Made by a program: the position numbers and the translations under genes
The notes under the pieces: generated by a model
Told to the model about the DNA's origin: nothing
What the model saw: only the letters and a program-made list of their open reading frames with translations
The model's database searches: none
In this document: piece after piece, positions 49,591 through 62,935 of the stretch
Layout: every line of letters starts with the position of its first letter
How positions within the stretch are numbered: the first letter of the stretch is position 1
NCBI GenBank assembly: GCA_000320545.1
Contig: ADNK01001278.1
Location: 42,501-106,500 of the forward strand
From: Bigelowiella natans CCMP2755
Lineage: Eukaryota; Cercozoa; Chlorarachniophyceae
Direction: 5' to 3'
Length of the DNA stretch: 64,000 nt

Positions 49591-50207
49591 CCAAATAATA
49601 AAGTGATAAATATTATTGTGCTATTCTGCCGTTGATTGACATCTAGGTATTATGCTTATACCTATACGACGATACGATATTGTGCGAAGCAGCAACTGCA
49701 CTGGCTAGCCATGTTTGTATGCTGCGCCATTTGTTGGCGTGGCATGGTGCACACAAAATTCCGTAAGCGAATTCACAAGCTTAGCTAGCGTAGACAACAG
49801 GACATGAATGTATGTCGAACCGCGTATATGAAGCCGTTGCAGCAAGCAAGCTAGTTGTAGACAGGCAGTCACATATTTAACTAGTAGTGCTCCGCACGCA
49901 GACTACATCTAACAAACTTAAACCCATCATTGTGAACATTTATGAAAAATTCCAAGCTCATCATTCCCGCTTGCTGCGCTGTTCTTAACTGCCTGCTACG
50001 TCCTAAAATCATCATGATAGAATGCGATAGAGATCACATTTGTTTGGCTGGATAATATCCTTATAAATTTTTGGTTGAAGGCAAAAGTGAGTAGGAATTT
50101 TATTATGGGACTTGACAAGACCAATGCGAATCGCCAATCATTTGTATTGTGGCAATAGTTCAAAATTGCATTTTTGGCAATTTTTGCAGGCGTGACGGCG
50201 TGACTAG
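49591..50207. other. Gap between convergent gene ends
   Basis: This lies between the Rho-like and Nudix gene stops. CTAGC, GCTAGCG and ACGCAG-type words cluster at 49700-49900. No exon is supported. Confidence 0.6.
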
Positions 50208-51184
50208 CTAATACAATGGTGCACAAGGCTGGCCAGGCAATCCAATATAATCCGTACAGGCTATCGCAGGAACGGTATACCTGCTACATACTCTACAAAC
50301 TCGAGCGAAGAATGCTAATTTTACCTTTGGCAAATCCTAGAGGTAACACCTCACTGTAAAGTCCACGCTGACATTGCGATACCCGATTTCTTGCAGCTAT
50401 AGCAGCTTCAATACTCCTCCGGAATGCGGTGCCTTTAAACTTGTAAAACCCAGAGGCAAGAAGCTCCTCAGCCGTTACCCATTTAGCCGATGCAATTTCG
50501 TTTTTCTGATGATAATTATCAATTCAATCGATAGAGGCCATTTATTGAAAATCAGGACGTGTGGCTACTTGCAGAGTGAGCTTCGGTTCGAGCGATTTTG
50601 TTCGTAGAACACAGGTGCAAAATAGATCTGAGGCCCCGGCCCTAACAATGTTGCCCCCTGATTTATAGGCCTTTAGAAATTCATAAAAAAAGACGAAACT
50701 TTACTAACTACTGATATTTTCACTCATATACCATTTCTCGGTCTGAGGTGCAGGATGGAAGTCAAAGCCTCGAAGTGGCATTCTACTCCTGTCTCCTCAA
50801 ACACCTCACGTAGTACCGCCTATGCAAAAGAAATTAGAATATAACCACATGTGCACAAGGCTGCTGCTTATGCCAGAAGATGAGACACGATCTCACTTTC
50901 TGAATTGACTCGCATGAATCAGCTTGACCCCCTGGAAGCTTCCATATACCAGAACGTGCAGCAGGACCACTCTTCTCCTTTACCACCAGGATTCGTCCAT
51001 CTCCACGAACAACGAGCCCTATTGTCACAAGCACACTCATGTCCTTCCTTATAGGGCCTTTGCGAGATAGCGTCACGCTTTGCATGAGTATATATGAAGA
51101 GTCTCGTTGCAGAAGAAAGACACATACATGTGCATAATAATAACATACATGTTAATGTAAAAAAAATTGTTTATATACGTATAT

Positions 51185-51225
<41 letters not shown>

Positions 51226-51846
51226 TATATGCATCATATTGAAAAGAACGTCGCTTTCTGAAAACCTGCGACGCCTAGAAAGTGTGATGGTCCAGAGGGT
51301 AGATTATTTTTAGTCAATCCGTCACGAAGCCAGAGTGAGAGGATGAGTCGATCACCGACACCCATGGTTGCATGGAACTTGAATCCTAATCTAAGTAGCA
51401 ACATCACACATTCTGATTGAACGCTCAGCAGGTACACCTATCCTATCACATAAAGAAATAATCGGTTCATCATCGTCGTCGTCAGAACTCATCTGTCTTC
51501 CTTCCCCATTCCCCGGCGGGAGGTGATAAGCGGTGATATTTCATCATACTCGACGGCGGATGGTATCAAATTTGCCTGTGCAGTTGGGATTTGCAAGAAA
51601 ACCCCCTTCCGGCCAGCAGAGCGCCAAGCTGAGCAGGATTCGCATAGTCGCTCTCTGAACTCTTCCTGGATAGACAGTTAAATTTCGGAGTCAATAGGAC
51701 AGAGGAGGGAGAAGTGGGAAAATCTGAAGTACCGGGGAGATGTGTTGGGGCGCGGATAAGAGCACGCTAGAGTAGGCGTCCGTGCGGTGAGGAAGCACTC
51801 GAGATGCAGGTCGATCGGCCAACTTTTCTTCTTTGCGACGTTCCAT
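50208..51846 (-). CDS. Nudix hydrolase with pre-Nudix domain
   Basis: Eight exons, 5' to 3': 51846-51733, 51665-51550, 51423-51266, 51057-50897, 50819-50732, 50657-50569, 50505-50383 and 50336-50208 (stop). They total 978 nt, 325 residues, all in phase. The pre-Nudix part (GRKGVFLQIPTAQANLIPSA, LGFKFHAT) is the one found in plant and animal Nudix proteins of the NUDT6/AtNUDT2-10 group. The catalytic box reads GGQADSCESIQK then AVLREVFEETGVE, matching GX5EX7REUXEEXGU. SDLFCTCVLR and ASAKWVTAEEL follow as in the family. Relatives hydrolyse ADP-ribose, NADH or similar nucleoside diphosphate compounds; the substrate here cannot be told. The last exon is the least sure. The Met at 51846 opens the frame. 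Confidence 0.88.
51188..51221. repeat. TA run in a Nudix intron
   Basis: A TA dinucleotide run between exons 51266 and 51057 of the Nudix gene. Confidence 0.9.
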
Positions 51847-51885
51847 AAAGGAAGAAGTGTGGGGCAAAGGGTGTCAAGCTCTCGT

Positions 51886-51918
51886 AGTAGTAAGTAGTAG
51901 TAATAGTAGTAGTAGTAT

Positions 51919-51952
<34 letters not shown>

Positions 51953-51954
51953 TG
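51886..51954. repeat. TAG-triplet run in a divergent promoter gap
   Basis: TAG repeats followed by GAG repeats to about 51990, between the starts of the Nudix gene (51846, -) and the alpha/beta hydrolase gene (52237, +). Confidence 0.9.
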
Positions 51955-52236
51955 AAGGTTTTGAGGAGGAGGAGGAGGAGAGGAGGAGGAGGCACAGGTA
52001 CTGGCCCTGCTCCTTCCCGACAGTCAGACAGACGGACAGACAATGCCCTGCTAAAAAGTGCCCGAAACTGATGTCGTAGGGAAGAAATCACCTTGTCCTG
52101 TAATATTCCCTCCGAAAAATAGCCACAGTAGTTGTCGCAGGGAAGGAATTGCATTGTTTCGGTGTACGTCGATCGCCTTACCGCTGTGAATCTCAGCACG
52201 TTTGCAGCGACTACTCGACTTTGTTCGGCGATCTAG

Positions 52237-54735
52237 ATGATCGTCCTCGCCTTGGTGCTGTGCACAACCGTGCTTCCGATTGCCACGGGCATTCCCTTTT
52301 CATCCTGCTTGCTCTGTGGGGCTGCACTGACCTTAGGTAAGAACAATTCATCATCCCATTTTATCTTTTCCTTGCGAGCAGTGAAATGTAGCAAAAATTA
52401 CGGGCTTAAGGGCCGGCTAACAACACAAGCATATGATCTTACAAGGTATGACAGTGTACGGAAAGCTTGTTCCCGGCACGATGCCAGGATGCATGTCCAA
52501 AATAAACGCCAAAGATTTCAGGTGTCTGTGATTGATTGTATTATATTTTTCCTACCGGCGATAATAACTTGAGATGAGAGGAGGCTAACACACCAGTCAT
52601 CCAATATCGCCCCACCCGCAGGCAAATTGGTACGAAGCTTCGAGATAAAGTAAGGCGTAGCGAAATCAAGTTCGAGGGTAAGGGGGAGGAGAGTGTTCGA
52701 ATAAGGACGCGAGATCGGCAGAGCAAACTTGAGGCAATGGTGCAGGTAGCTGTCCTCGATTGATGTGGTTGATGTCACAGAAATAAGAAGTAAGCCATAA
52801 CATATTTATCTGAGCAGGTGGGCAACGAGAGGAATGATATCGCGATAATCCTGACCCATCCGTGGGGGAGGCTGGGGGGAAACATGGATTTTCCAATAGT
52901 GAAGCATGTCCGTATATCTATCATTCATTCATCCCAAAAATGAAAATAAACCCAAAACCAAAGAGTGCAAGAGAACAAAGCGACACACCCTTACTAACCA
53001 AGATTTCATGCGATTTTTTGGGTTCGTTTCAGCTGTGTGGAACAGCGGTTCATTTAAATCACGAAAGTAAATGCCTCATTTCAGCTCGCGAAGTTCTTCG
53101 GCGGCCTTGGGTTTACTGTTTGCCGGTTCAATTTTCGTGGTGTTGGAGGCTCCACAGGATCTGCCACCTTTTCTGGTCATACCCAAGTTTGCCTTTTTGC
53201 ATCCATATCTCGTCTTTGCTGCGCCACTCCCTTGCTCCCTCTCTCTTTCTCTATTTCTCTTAATCTATATCTATATCTATATCTCTTCATGCGAACGTGT
53301 GCACGTGTTTTATTGAGAAACCAAGAAATCACGAGAGAAGTACGATTTGAATAAGTGGAAAATAAAAGAAAGAAATCTGCTTTGGTAACAAGAACAATGC
53401 TTTGTCAGTGCTTAATCTAATGACATGAAACAGCACGAGGGGAGGAGGAAGACTTACATAGCGTGATTGATTACGTAACTGGAAAGTCGAAGCTACACGT
53501 TACAGGGCCAAAGATTGCCTGCAAGTCTGTAGTGCTTATCGGCTATTCCTATGGAAGGTGTAACCACTTGAACAAATGTACTCCTTTCGGCTGTGACGAT
53601 GATGGTGGTGCTGATAATGATGATATTAATGCTGATAATAATTGAGAATAATATGATGAGGAGGATGCTATGATGAGAATATCTATTCATTAGCTACTAT
53701 TATCTCTGCTGTGGTTACTCATACCATCTCTAGTATAATTGCAGGTTCGTTGGCTGGTAGCAGAGAGGAAGTGCGTGCTCTTGCGACGATATCGTATCCG
53801 TAATAAGAAAATACAAATATCAGTTCTCATATTTTAACACTACCGCTTTGAGTATCACACTAAACAAGAAACATCATGAGAAATCAATTTTACCATCGTT
53901 CGTCTTAATGATTGTAGTTACACTTGGAATTGGGCTCTTGCCGTTGGAAACCATAGAAGGATGCTCAACTTAGCTTCTAGTGAGTAAACAGAAAATGATT
54001 GTTTTTGCACATTTAACCCTCATTCTCATTCTACTGCTACTACTATTTGATGAAAAAGATGCAAAGTGCGGACTATGGATAATGGGAACAGACGATGACT
54101 TCACATCTGCATCATCATTCATGTGCGAGAGCTAGATATGAAACTAAAAGCAATTCTATTCTTTGAGAATAACTTGTGTATCGTATGAATCAATAGCTCA
54201 GGACAAATATTGTCCAACCGAATGGGGAAACAACGACGACGCAATTTAAATACTTTCACCATTTTGTGTGTGTTTCTATTTCAACATTCCTTTACTCTTA
54301 TCACTGACCCCTCACCTGTGGTTGTTGGCAGGGGTCTTTGTCGCGGCTTGCAAGGGGATGCACAAGCAGTGCTAGTGGAGGGGCAGAGTCATCATTGGTT
54401 CCAGGTGAATAGTGATGAGACGGTGTAGAGAAGCCAGTGAGAGAAAGAAAGGAAAAAAGCATGATTAAAAGAGCCTTTGCAAATACCATGAAGCCAAGCA
54501 GCTATTGTCAAATGCTACCACAATCTCACATACCGAGAGCTACCGTAGTGGATATAAGTAAGCTCGTCGTCAATTTCTGTGAGCAAGAGCATTTGAGCAT
54601 TTGTATATCATTGATATCTAGATATGTGTGCGCGTTTTGTGTGAAATCTTGATGTCACTCAATCTTTAGGCTGAGCTGTCTGTTGCGTGCATCATCTACG
54701 ATTGGCTAGTGAAGAAGGGAATTAGCACTGCTTGA
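52237..54735 (+). CDS. Alpha/beta hydrolase (COG2945-like) with signal peptide
   Basis: Exons 52237-52336, 52446-52521, 52622-52745, 52818-52907, 53085-53175, 53434-53559, 53745-53799, 53918-53979 and 54059-about 54111 join in phase. A probable exon follows at 54196, then 54332-54404 and 54670-54735 (stop). The start is a signal peptide (MIVLALVLCTTVLPIATG), so the protein enters the secretory pathway or a compartment reached through it. The fold is marked by ILTHPWGRLGGNM, then GFTVCRFNFRGVGGS and GEEEDLHSVIDYV. The nucleophile elbow GYSYG (53546-53558) carries the Ser. The acid is in MGTDDDFT and the His in GQSHHWF. All triad parts are therefore present. The family contains esterase-like enzymes of uncertain substrate. 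Confidence 0.86.
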
Positions 54736-56214
54736 TCGGCACGCAGAGAAATTGTTAGAATTGTGCTTTGGCTGTCAAAATATTTTTTGATTGAGGCATG
54801 GCCCAACATCGGTGCCAAATCATCCGCTTCGTCACATGACAGCACAGTTGGATTGGACACTTTGGTTTCTTCTCCCATCTTGCACACTTTTGAACATTAG
54901 TCACGAAGTTCTTTTGACAAACCTTTCAACTTGACAACATCGTCCAAGCAGATTCTCCCCTTCAACAACTCTTCGTCTTTCCCGTCCAATGTTGAGAATA
55001 CTCCTTACACACAGCTAGACAGAGGCAAGCCGTCCACAACCCAACTGAGGAGAAGCGAAGAACGATGCCGACCTTTGCGAACTATAGAACAACATGGTGT
55101 CATGTGATGTTTCGCACATGTGACACTTTGTGCACTGTGCATGTCGGGATGTACATCTAGACATCCCTTGCTAGCTTGTCCCTTGAACAATACCCTCATG
55201 ACTAGATGAAGTGAAAGTGACTAGGTGAAATGACATGATGCAATGCAGTGCAATGCTACAGCAGCGCAATGCAGTAGCATCGCTTTGCGAGCCGGTAGTG
55301 GGCTTGCTAGCTTGCTCTAGTGCTCTCACATGGCACTCTACTAGTCTAGCACTAACTGACAAGATTGGTGGTCGTCATGATGATATGATGATTTTGTCAT
55401 CATCGTCACTTGCTAGCTTGCACACATCACACGCATGCTAGCATGTCATGTAGTGGTCTTCGAGCCTAGCTAGCTAGCTAGCTAGCAAGTCTGGAATTAC
55501 GATGCATCGCAGATGTCCATGTCTAGACAGATGTGCATGCACAGAGTGTGTGCTCCATGGCATGCTATCGCTAATGGTTAGCATCCATCGCGTCTCCCGT
55601 ACCGTAGCGTAATATATATCTCTTACATAGACATGCTAGCATGTGCTGTGTGTGCGTCATGAGAGATTGTACGTAGAGCGCGCTAGCGCACTGCATGTGC
55701 AGTACATATGCGCGCGAGTTTGTGTTACAACGCGCTGCCGGTGGTTAAGTTTGTGTCGATCGATTAGATCGTAGCGAATGTTAAGAGATACGACAAACTC
55801 AATCTTATTTGCAGCACACGACAACCATTATGACGTAGACTTTATCAGACGGCAGTGTCAACGCAACAAACTGCTCTATGAAGCACATTACTATTTCGGT
55901 AAGGACAAGCCTGATATTCTCCCGTTGAAGCTCATTACAGCTTACGGGACCTTTTATCAACCATAGACTAGTGCATTACTTTCCAAAGGCTTGCAGTAGA
56001 GATGCTGTTACGATATTTTCCTTCCCGGTCGTTTCAGAACTGCTAGGAAGTTTCTCTACCACCTTATCATTACCACCAGGAAGCTTTTTAATAGCTACGT
56101 TAGGCGATCTAAAACTCATAGGAGGGCGAGTTCGCTTCATGTTCATTGGAGAATTGAATCCCTTGTATTTATCCTAACACACACATACACACACATATCA
56201 AGAAAATGTAAAAG
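54736..56214. other. Palindrome-rich gap between convergent gene ends
   Basis: This lies between the stops of the alpha/beta hydrolase and the disordered-protein gene. Words such as GCTAGC, CATG and TGCA are dense at 55120-55770. There are exact CATGCTAGCATG copies at 55434 and 55632 and a long run of GCTA units at 55467-55486. A 62-codon open frame at 55778-55966 and another at 55971-56177 have no family match. Confidence 0.7.
55434..55643. repeat. Two copies of the 12-base palindrome and a GCTA run
   Basis: CATGCTAGCATG at 55434-55445 and 55632-55643. The second extends to a 14-base palindrome (55631-55644). About five GCTA units in a row lie between them. Confidence 0.88.
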
Positions 56215-58105
56215 TTAACTTGCAATAACAATTTGTACTACATGGAAAATTGTAGGCCCTCGAACGCGCGAGTAGACAGGCTTCGGGCTTGGATTAGAGA
56301 AGGTGCTCCCTTCAGACTCCTTCTCGATATTTTTCGATCCAGGTAGGTTCTGTGCTCTCTTCAAAAGAGCGTCCATGCGCTCCTTAAGACTAGCTGCGGA
56401 ATTCCGTTTGAAGGTTGTACGTCCATTCGTTGTTTCCCCCTTTGGTGCAGCATGCTCAACATCCTTCTGCTTATGATTGAATGGGAGGGATACGATGCTG
56501 GAGACTACCGGTTTCGATGCTACATCAGTTTTCGTAGTGATAGTCTGTTTCAAATTCGTTGATGCTGCCGAGAAGAGAAAAACTGGTTTAGGCCCCTTTA
56601 AGCATGCTTCTGCTGGCTTTGGAGCTTCTCCATGTGCTGGACCCTCCTTCATTGGCTCTTTTTTGGCGGCAGCATTTGCAACATGGCTACCTGTTTCTTC
56701 CGTGATTTGTACCAACGGAGAAGAAGAAAGTGTGCAGTCCTTAAATTTTGATGTCACATCATCCATTGAAGGCGTCGACGGACATCGTGTAGCTGGTCGA
56801 GAAGGCCATTTGAGTTCTTTCACTTCTGTTTCACCTAAAACCAAACATTCTCATTCTACGAATAATTTTTTGTTGGAGATACTGAATGCAACTTCAATAA
56901 TTTGACCTTTAAGGATTACATCTTCATAGTTCGTGGAGTTAGTTGGTCCCTACCAGTTTGCTGCTTCTGCTGCAAGTTACGACTGTATCGACCATCCCTA
57001 AACAATGAGATTTTACGGTGTCAACTTGTTAGTTTACTTTTGTGATAGATTATATGCATATTAAACAGATCTGGATTCATAGTTGCAATTTTTGAGGATG
57101 GTTTATAGACACACATAATGCATAAACTGTAATATGCTATTGTTCGTGATTCAATGTTCCCTCTTTTACTATGACAATCCCATTACAGCAATAGCCATTG
57201 AAATAATTCGGTCACTTTCCGAAATAAGGATTCTTCCGAAATTGAGAGTACCTTGTATTAACGATTTTCGTTGTCCCATCAAATGCATATGGAATAAGAG
57301 GGCTTTGCATCACATGGCGTCCTTGCCCTTGAACAAAAATTTGATTTTCATTCCAAACGATATTTCTCTCATCATTGAATGTGTATTCTCCTTCAGGAGA
57401 TTGCAGGGAATTTCTAGGTTGCTGAAGTTGCTGGGGAGTTAGGAGAACAGGGGCCGGCCTAGTAAGGCGGGCGGGGGAAGACATGGCTACAGATATGAGT
57501 TCTTCAGGTAATGTTCCTCGCATGAACATAGAATTTCCTGCTTTCTGTAAGAAATTATCAGTCAAAACGCCTTGCATCACCAGATTTAATTTTTGTTACC
57601 GGGATTCCGATATCCCAATTTAGTGGTTTTGCTCTGTGACTCGAATACCCAAATCCTGTTTCGCGGACTTGTCTCGATGGCGCCAACGGTTTTGTAGGAA
57701 TCGCCTATGTTTAGGACTGTATTGGTATATCTCTGCGTTGTTTTGGTACATTTCAAGAAGATGACCGTTGGACGTATGCGAATTGTTCGAATTTAAAACA
57801 CGAGCATTGGAAATGAAGCAAAAGCTAGTGTCGCATCCAAAGTATGACCTGTGTTCATTTGTATTTTATTTGAGCTGCTTGCTAATTGATTTTACTTCTC
57901 AGATTTGATGAGCACTTTGCAAGACGACAATCCTAAAATGTTCCGATTCGATCGCATTTAAAGATGTTTCGAAGTCGAATGGGATAATGTACGTGCGACA
58001 TGACGAACATTCGGTTTTTAGCTCTTTGCTTTCACGTTTCTGATCACCCGAAAACCGTCTGCCTCCCCGCGCTGAAGAAGCTACTCGTACCAATTTCATT
58101 GTCAA
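56215..58105 (-). CDS. Unknown, largely disordered protein
   Basis: Three exons are firm and in phase: 57544-57252, 56997-56954 and 56834-56215 (stop). A likely start exon begins at the Met at 58105 or 58099 (KLVRVASSARGGRRFSG), but its end and any exons between 57900 and 57544 are unresolved. The middle holds an ordered-looking part (SPEGEYTFNDERNIVWNEN, then PLIPYAFDGTTKIVNTRDGR). The long last exon is rich in Lys, Pro, Ser, Thr and Ala with a basic helical patch (SAASLKERMDALLKRAQNLP). I do not recognise the protein. It starts head-to-head with IFT25, which could mean shared control. Confidence 0.55.
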
Positions 58106-58237
58106 TCAGAGGTATTAAGTTATAGCATCTGGACTTGCTTTGCAAATTGTATGTTTGGGATATCAGAAATGCCACATGTGGTAGAGCAGTTCGATAATCC
58201 ATCATTTACATAATGAGCATTCATTAGGTTCAATAGA

Positions 58238-59068
58238 ATGGCTAACGTTGCCTCTTCCTCCGATGGTGCCAAAGCCATCAGCGCTACCTCCTCAGATTCT
58301 AGATTTCCTGTTTCCAATGTTATCGATGGGTATTGTAATGCTTATAATTCAAGTCTGTGCATGCAACATTCTCAAATTATTGAACACAAAAGCCTGGAGA
58401 AAAGACAGCAAAATCATGATATATGTAACACTCTCTATGTAACGTTTATAAGATGGTATGTAATCGTAGATTAGACCAAATTTATGAGAAAATATATACA
58501 TGTGAATGTCTTCATATCTCCACATTCGAGTAAAACTCCCACCACCACTGGGCATGTTAAAAAAATTAAAATTAACTTTGACACTGTCAGCGATTCCAAA
58601 ACGTGCTGGGTCACCACGGGGCTTTATCCACAGGAATTTATAATTGCTTTTCCTGAATCGGTGTCCATTGCTCGTATAAGGACGCAAACACGAAATGGTG
58701 TGTAAATATATTCACTGAACAAAGGCACTAGACTGAAAGCCTTCATACCAATTGATTTTCTGCTTTGACGCTTCTACACTTTTCGTAGTGAGGAACATCA
58801 CGGTAGAGTACTGCGATCAGAGGCAGCCAACAAGCTTTGAAACATTATACGGCCCCGTAGGTAACTAGTGAAACTCTCCATCTCCTTTCAAAACATGTAT
58901 TCAATGAACAGCCAAATTACGATGCAATCGCCTTCATTTTTTTCAGAGATCAAGGACGAAGGCACTGGCTTACAGATTGAGTCTCAGCAGGTGATGAGAA
59001 AGCATATTGCCACATATGCAAACGTGCATACGCTTGACACGCTCATAGGCACGCGTGCACAAACACAA

Positions 59069-59109
<41 letters not shown>

Positions 59110-59324
59110 CCAAGCAAGTAGACACTTGTATAAAAAATTAATAAAAGGTCTTCACATTACGATGATATATTATTCTTTTGAATTTTATGCTACTCGCAAA
59201 GTGATTTTGGTAATTTTCTTATGATTAGTGTAAGCAAACAAGCTGCAGATTTCTGAAAGTGAAAATATTATCGGGCTGGAGTGACTTCGCTGTAGTTTAC
59301 TCATTTGAGGCAGAAGGTTCTTAA
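58238..59324 (+). CDS. IFT25: Intraflagellar transport protein 25 (HSPB11-like)
   Basis: Five exons, 58238-58329, 58591-58697, 58789-58860, 58947-58990 and 59229-59324 (stop), give 136 residues with every phase consistent. Human IFT25 has 144. The protein is a single galactose-binding-like (F5/8 C type) beta-sandwich. Markers are SSDSRFPVSNVIDGDSKTCW, then TTGLYPQEFIIAFPESVSI, VRNITVEY and KVKILSGWSDFAVVYSFE. IFT25 pairs with IFT27 in the IFT-B complex, which carries cargo along cilia and flagella. Its presence implies a flagellated stage. The start Met lies about 130 bases from the head-to-head gene on the minus strand. Confidence 0.92.
59071..59106. repeat. CA run in the last IFT25 intron
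   Basis: A CA dinucleotide run in intron 58991-59228. Confidence 0.9.
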
Positions 59325-60282
<958 letters not shown>

Positions 60283-61092
60283 TCATTTGCATTTTTTGTT
60301 ATCCTCTTTATTCGATTTGGAAAGCTCTTTATTCGATTGAGTAAGCTCCGTACATCTGATAATACTAACCGCGCATACCCCAGCTTCATGAAGGGACAAT
60401 GCAGTGAATATGTGCCATGCAAAGGCATGAAGATTGAAATTCTGAACGTATTTACACGCGAATACATCCAGTAACCAGGCACAAGCACCAATACCGGCTA
60501 ACCCAGCACATGCTATGGCACGTCTCCGGATCTTACGATAGATTATCTTGTCGGCTAAGTTTTCCAGTTCCGCGATACGGCCACGTAAGCTCGTCAATCC
60601 ACAAAGGACCATTGCGACAAGATGCACCTCGCAAAATAGCTCTCGTATTGTAAATACTCCAACAAATAAAAGAACACAATGGACGATTGTCCACGAGATA
60701 TTCGCAACACGAAGCGGTTTTCTGGACATATAAAACACGGCCAGGACCGCACAGTTCTCAAAGAACTCGTCCGACTTCTGTGCGACGAACAGCAACGTGG
60801 CATGAAACCACCAAGAGGTAACCCCAGTCATGAATATTGATGCGCAATATATATTGAACAAAAATACGGCCACCCTCTTCTCCCCAGGATCTCTCATACG
60901 TCGAAGCTCTGGAATTTGGCGAAGGAAAAGAACGATCGCCACCACCATATACGCAACATTAGTCCACGTGTTATGAAACTCTTGGATACCAGCGAAGTTA
61001 CTCTCAGGCATATTTATTTCGCACCAATCAATGGGTGAAGGCCCCCAGAGGACACCCCTACTTGGTAACATTTGGTCTCCACAGATTCTCAC
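60283..61092 (-). CDS. Alkaline ceramidase (ACER family)
   Basis: One uninterrupted frame of 269 residues, unusual here because nearly all neighbours are split. The family opens with VLWGPSPIDWCEIN, then EFHNTWTNVAYMVVAI. The core motif is TSWWFHATLLFVAQKSDEF, with the Ser and His of the CREST superfamily active site. HAFAWHIFTALSLHEAG near the end supplies the two further zinc-binding His. Seven hydrophobic segments fit the family. The enzyme hydrolyses ceramide to sphingosine and fatty acid in ER or Golgi membranes. The C-terminal tail is Lys/Asn/Ser rich and low in complexity. The Met at 61092 could be replaced by the one at 61071. Confidence 0.93.
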   Translation of the reverse strand: MRICGDQMLPSRGVLWGPSPIDWCEINMPESNFAGIQEFHNTWTNVAYMVVAIVLFLRQIPELRRMRDPGEKRVAVFLFNIYCASIFMTGVTSWWFHATLLFVAQKSDEFFENCAVLAVFYMSRKPLRVANISWTIVHCVLLFVGVFTIRELFCEVHLVAMVLCGLTSLRGRIAELENLADKIIYRKIRRRAIACAGLAGIGACAWLLDVFACKYVQNFNLHAFAWHIFTALSLHEAGVCAVSIIRCTELTQSNKELSKSNKEDNKKCK

Positions 61093-61314
61093 ACTCGGGT
61101 GTTCATAAGCGGGCCGATCTTAGATATTATCGCCAGAACCTCTCCGATTTTTGTAAAATTGCTCTGCCATTTGACCAAATTCCATCTTCCGCCGGGGGAA
61201 TCCCAGCTCGTCTACCGGAAATTTTACCACTCCTTCTTCTACCGATCTCCGATGAGATCAACGATCTCCTTGTCCCTTTGCATGAATGACTGTGGTCCCC
61301 TAAACCAGGAGGCG

Positions 61315-62015
61315 TCACTGCCCTTGATGTGCTTCGATGGTCCTAGAAATAGGCGGCGAAAGATGCAACAAGCTGGCGCACTATTTATTTGGAGGTGTAT
61401 GAAACATACCATGGCTACCGATGCATTGCAACTAAGATTCCACTGAGCATATGAAAGACGACGTTGATCCCAATGTAGAGGCCAAGAATTGCTTTCGTCC
61501 ACGTTGGGCATGTTTCGTCATTCTCATGACGACGGCGGCATAATGTGCAATGGTGATGATGTAGACGATGAAGTAGCAAAGTCGTAGTCAAAAATACCTA
61601 ACGAAACACGCTCATCATTATCCGAGAGGTACTGAACATGGAGTACAACGAAGATAGTCGCTAGCGGGCTAGTCTTTTCCCAGTCCATAATGTCGATTGT
61701 CGATTTTCGTTTTGGTGCTTTCGAGGGAAATAGAATCCTACCAATATATAGAGATTCGCTCACTCCTTATGAATAGAATGGACACTCATTACCAGATTCA
61801 ATCCAACGATTGTGGTTTCTAATTGTTTTAGTTACCATGTTAAAGACGAATGCATTTATTGCTGTTGAAACTGTCAACCTGCAGCATATCGATGCGTTTT
61901 TTCCCAAAATGTAAACGATTTTGAAGTTCGTTGTGCGACTCTTCGTACGCTCGTAAGAAGTTGCCATCATGCCAAAGGAGTCGCAGAAGATAGAGCTTTC
62001 GAACAGGTATTCATT
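61315..62015 (-). CDS. Unresolved gene, probable membrane protein
   Basis: Pieces that look coding: about 62010-61883 (RKLYLLRLLWHDGNF, then EESHNELQNRLHFGKKR, ending at a donor); about 61690-61605 (WEKTSPLATIFVVLHVQYLS); and about 61510-61433 joined to 61342-61315 (LGLYIGINVVFHMLSGILVA, ending HRTIEAHQGQ and stop). The last two pieces are hydrophobic enough for membrane helices. I could not join the three in one frame, and no start is evident. A competing frame ending at 61239 uses the same 3' exon. I do not recognise the protein. Confidence 0.35.
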
Positions 62016-62029
62016 ACCCTAGATGAAGA

Positions 62030-62935
62030 CCGATATGGAGAAGATGGGACTTGGGGAACGACGAGGATATTGACGATAACCAATAAGGACCACTGTATAC
62101 GTATCGATACAAGTAGGCTACATGGAGCTTAATATTATGGAAATGTGCAAATCATAAACTCACATCCAACTTGGAAATTTAGCAACGTCATACCCCACGA
62201 TGTGACTGGTAATAGGATTCGTTCTCAACGGAATGTGTCTGCATTGTGTCTGCCATTTACCATCTCTTGAAGCAGCAATCATGCATAGAATACAGGATTT
62301 GCTCGTAATTCTTGCAAAAACAAGCAAAGACTATGCTACATGTAAGCGATTAATGCACATTTTGTTTTTAGTGTTACGAATTTGAAACAGTCAACAGAAA
62401 AATAAGGGACTCGCCGGGTAACCAAAGCGCGCAGTCAGCGCAAAATGTGCGCACATGTTATCTAGGTATATCCATATGCAACTTGCATCGTACGTAAGCG
62501 CAAGCAACGAATAACACGCGCCACATTGTCGTGTACATGTATTCACAGCAGAACATGGATCGCAGGTACGATGTATATTGGATGGAATGATGATAATTAG
62601 CTAGCGCCTGCCACGCCGCCGGCTAGTTGATACTTATCTAGCTAGTGTAGACTACATGCTATGCTGGTTCGATGTATGTCGTACGCACGGCCTCATGTGA
62701 GCACAGTAAATAGCCATAGCGCTATAACAATTGGGCCAGCATGGGCACAACTGTGGTACATTGACATGCGTGTGAAGACATCAATCTCATAACCTTTCGT
62801 AGCACAGATGATGTTCTTGATTAAAGCTGCACACTGCGTAGTAGATCGATTGCACACAAAGATGGATCGAGCTAGTGAATTGAGTAGTGTAGTGTTAAAA
62901 TGTATAGTACTTCATTGCATTCATCCTGCTTGATC
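62030..62935. other. Gap with palindromic words
   Basis: No supported exon. The part next to the methyltransferase 3' end (62440-62900) is rich in CTAG, CATG, GCGC and TGCA words. The rest is AT-rich. Confidence 0.55.
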
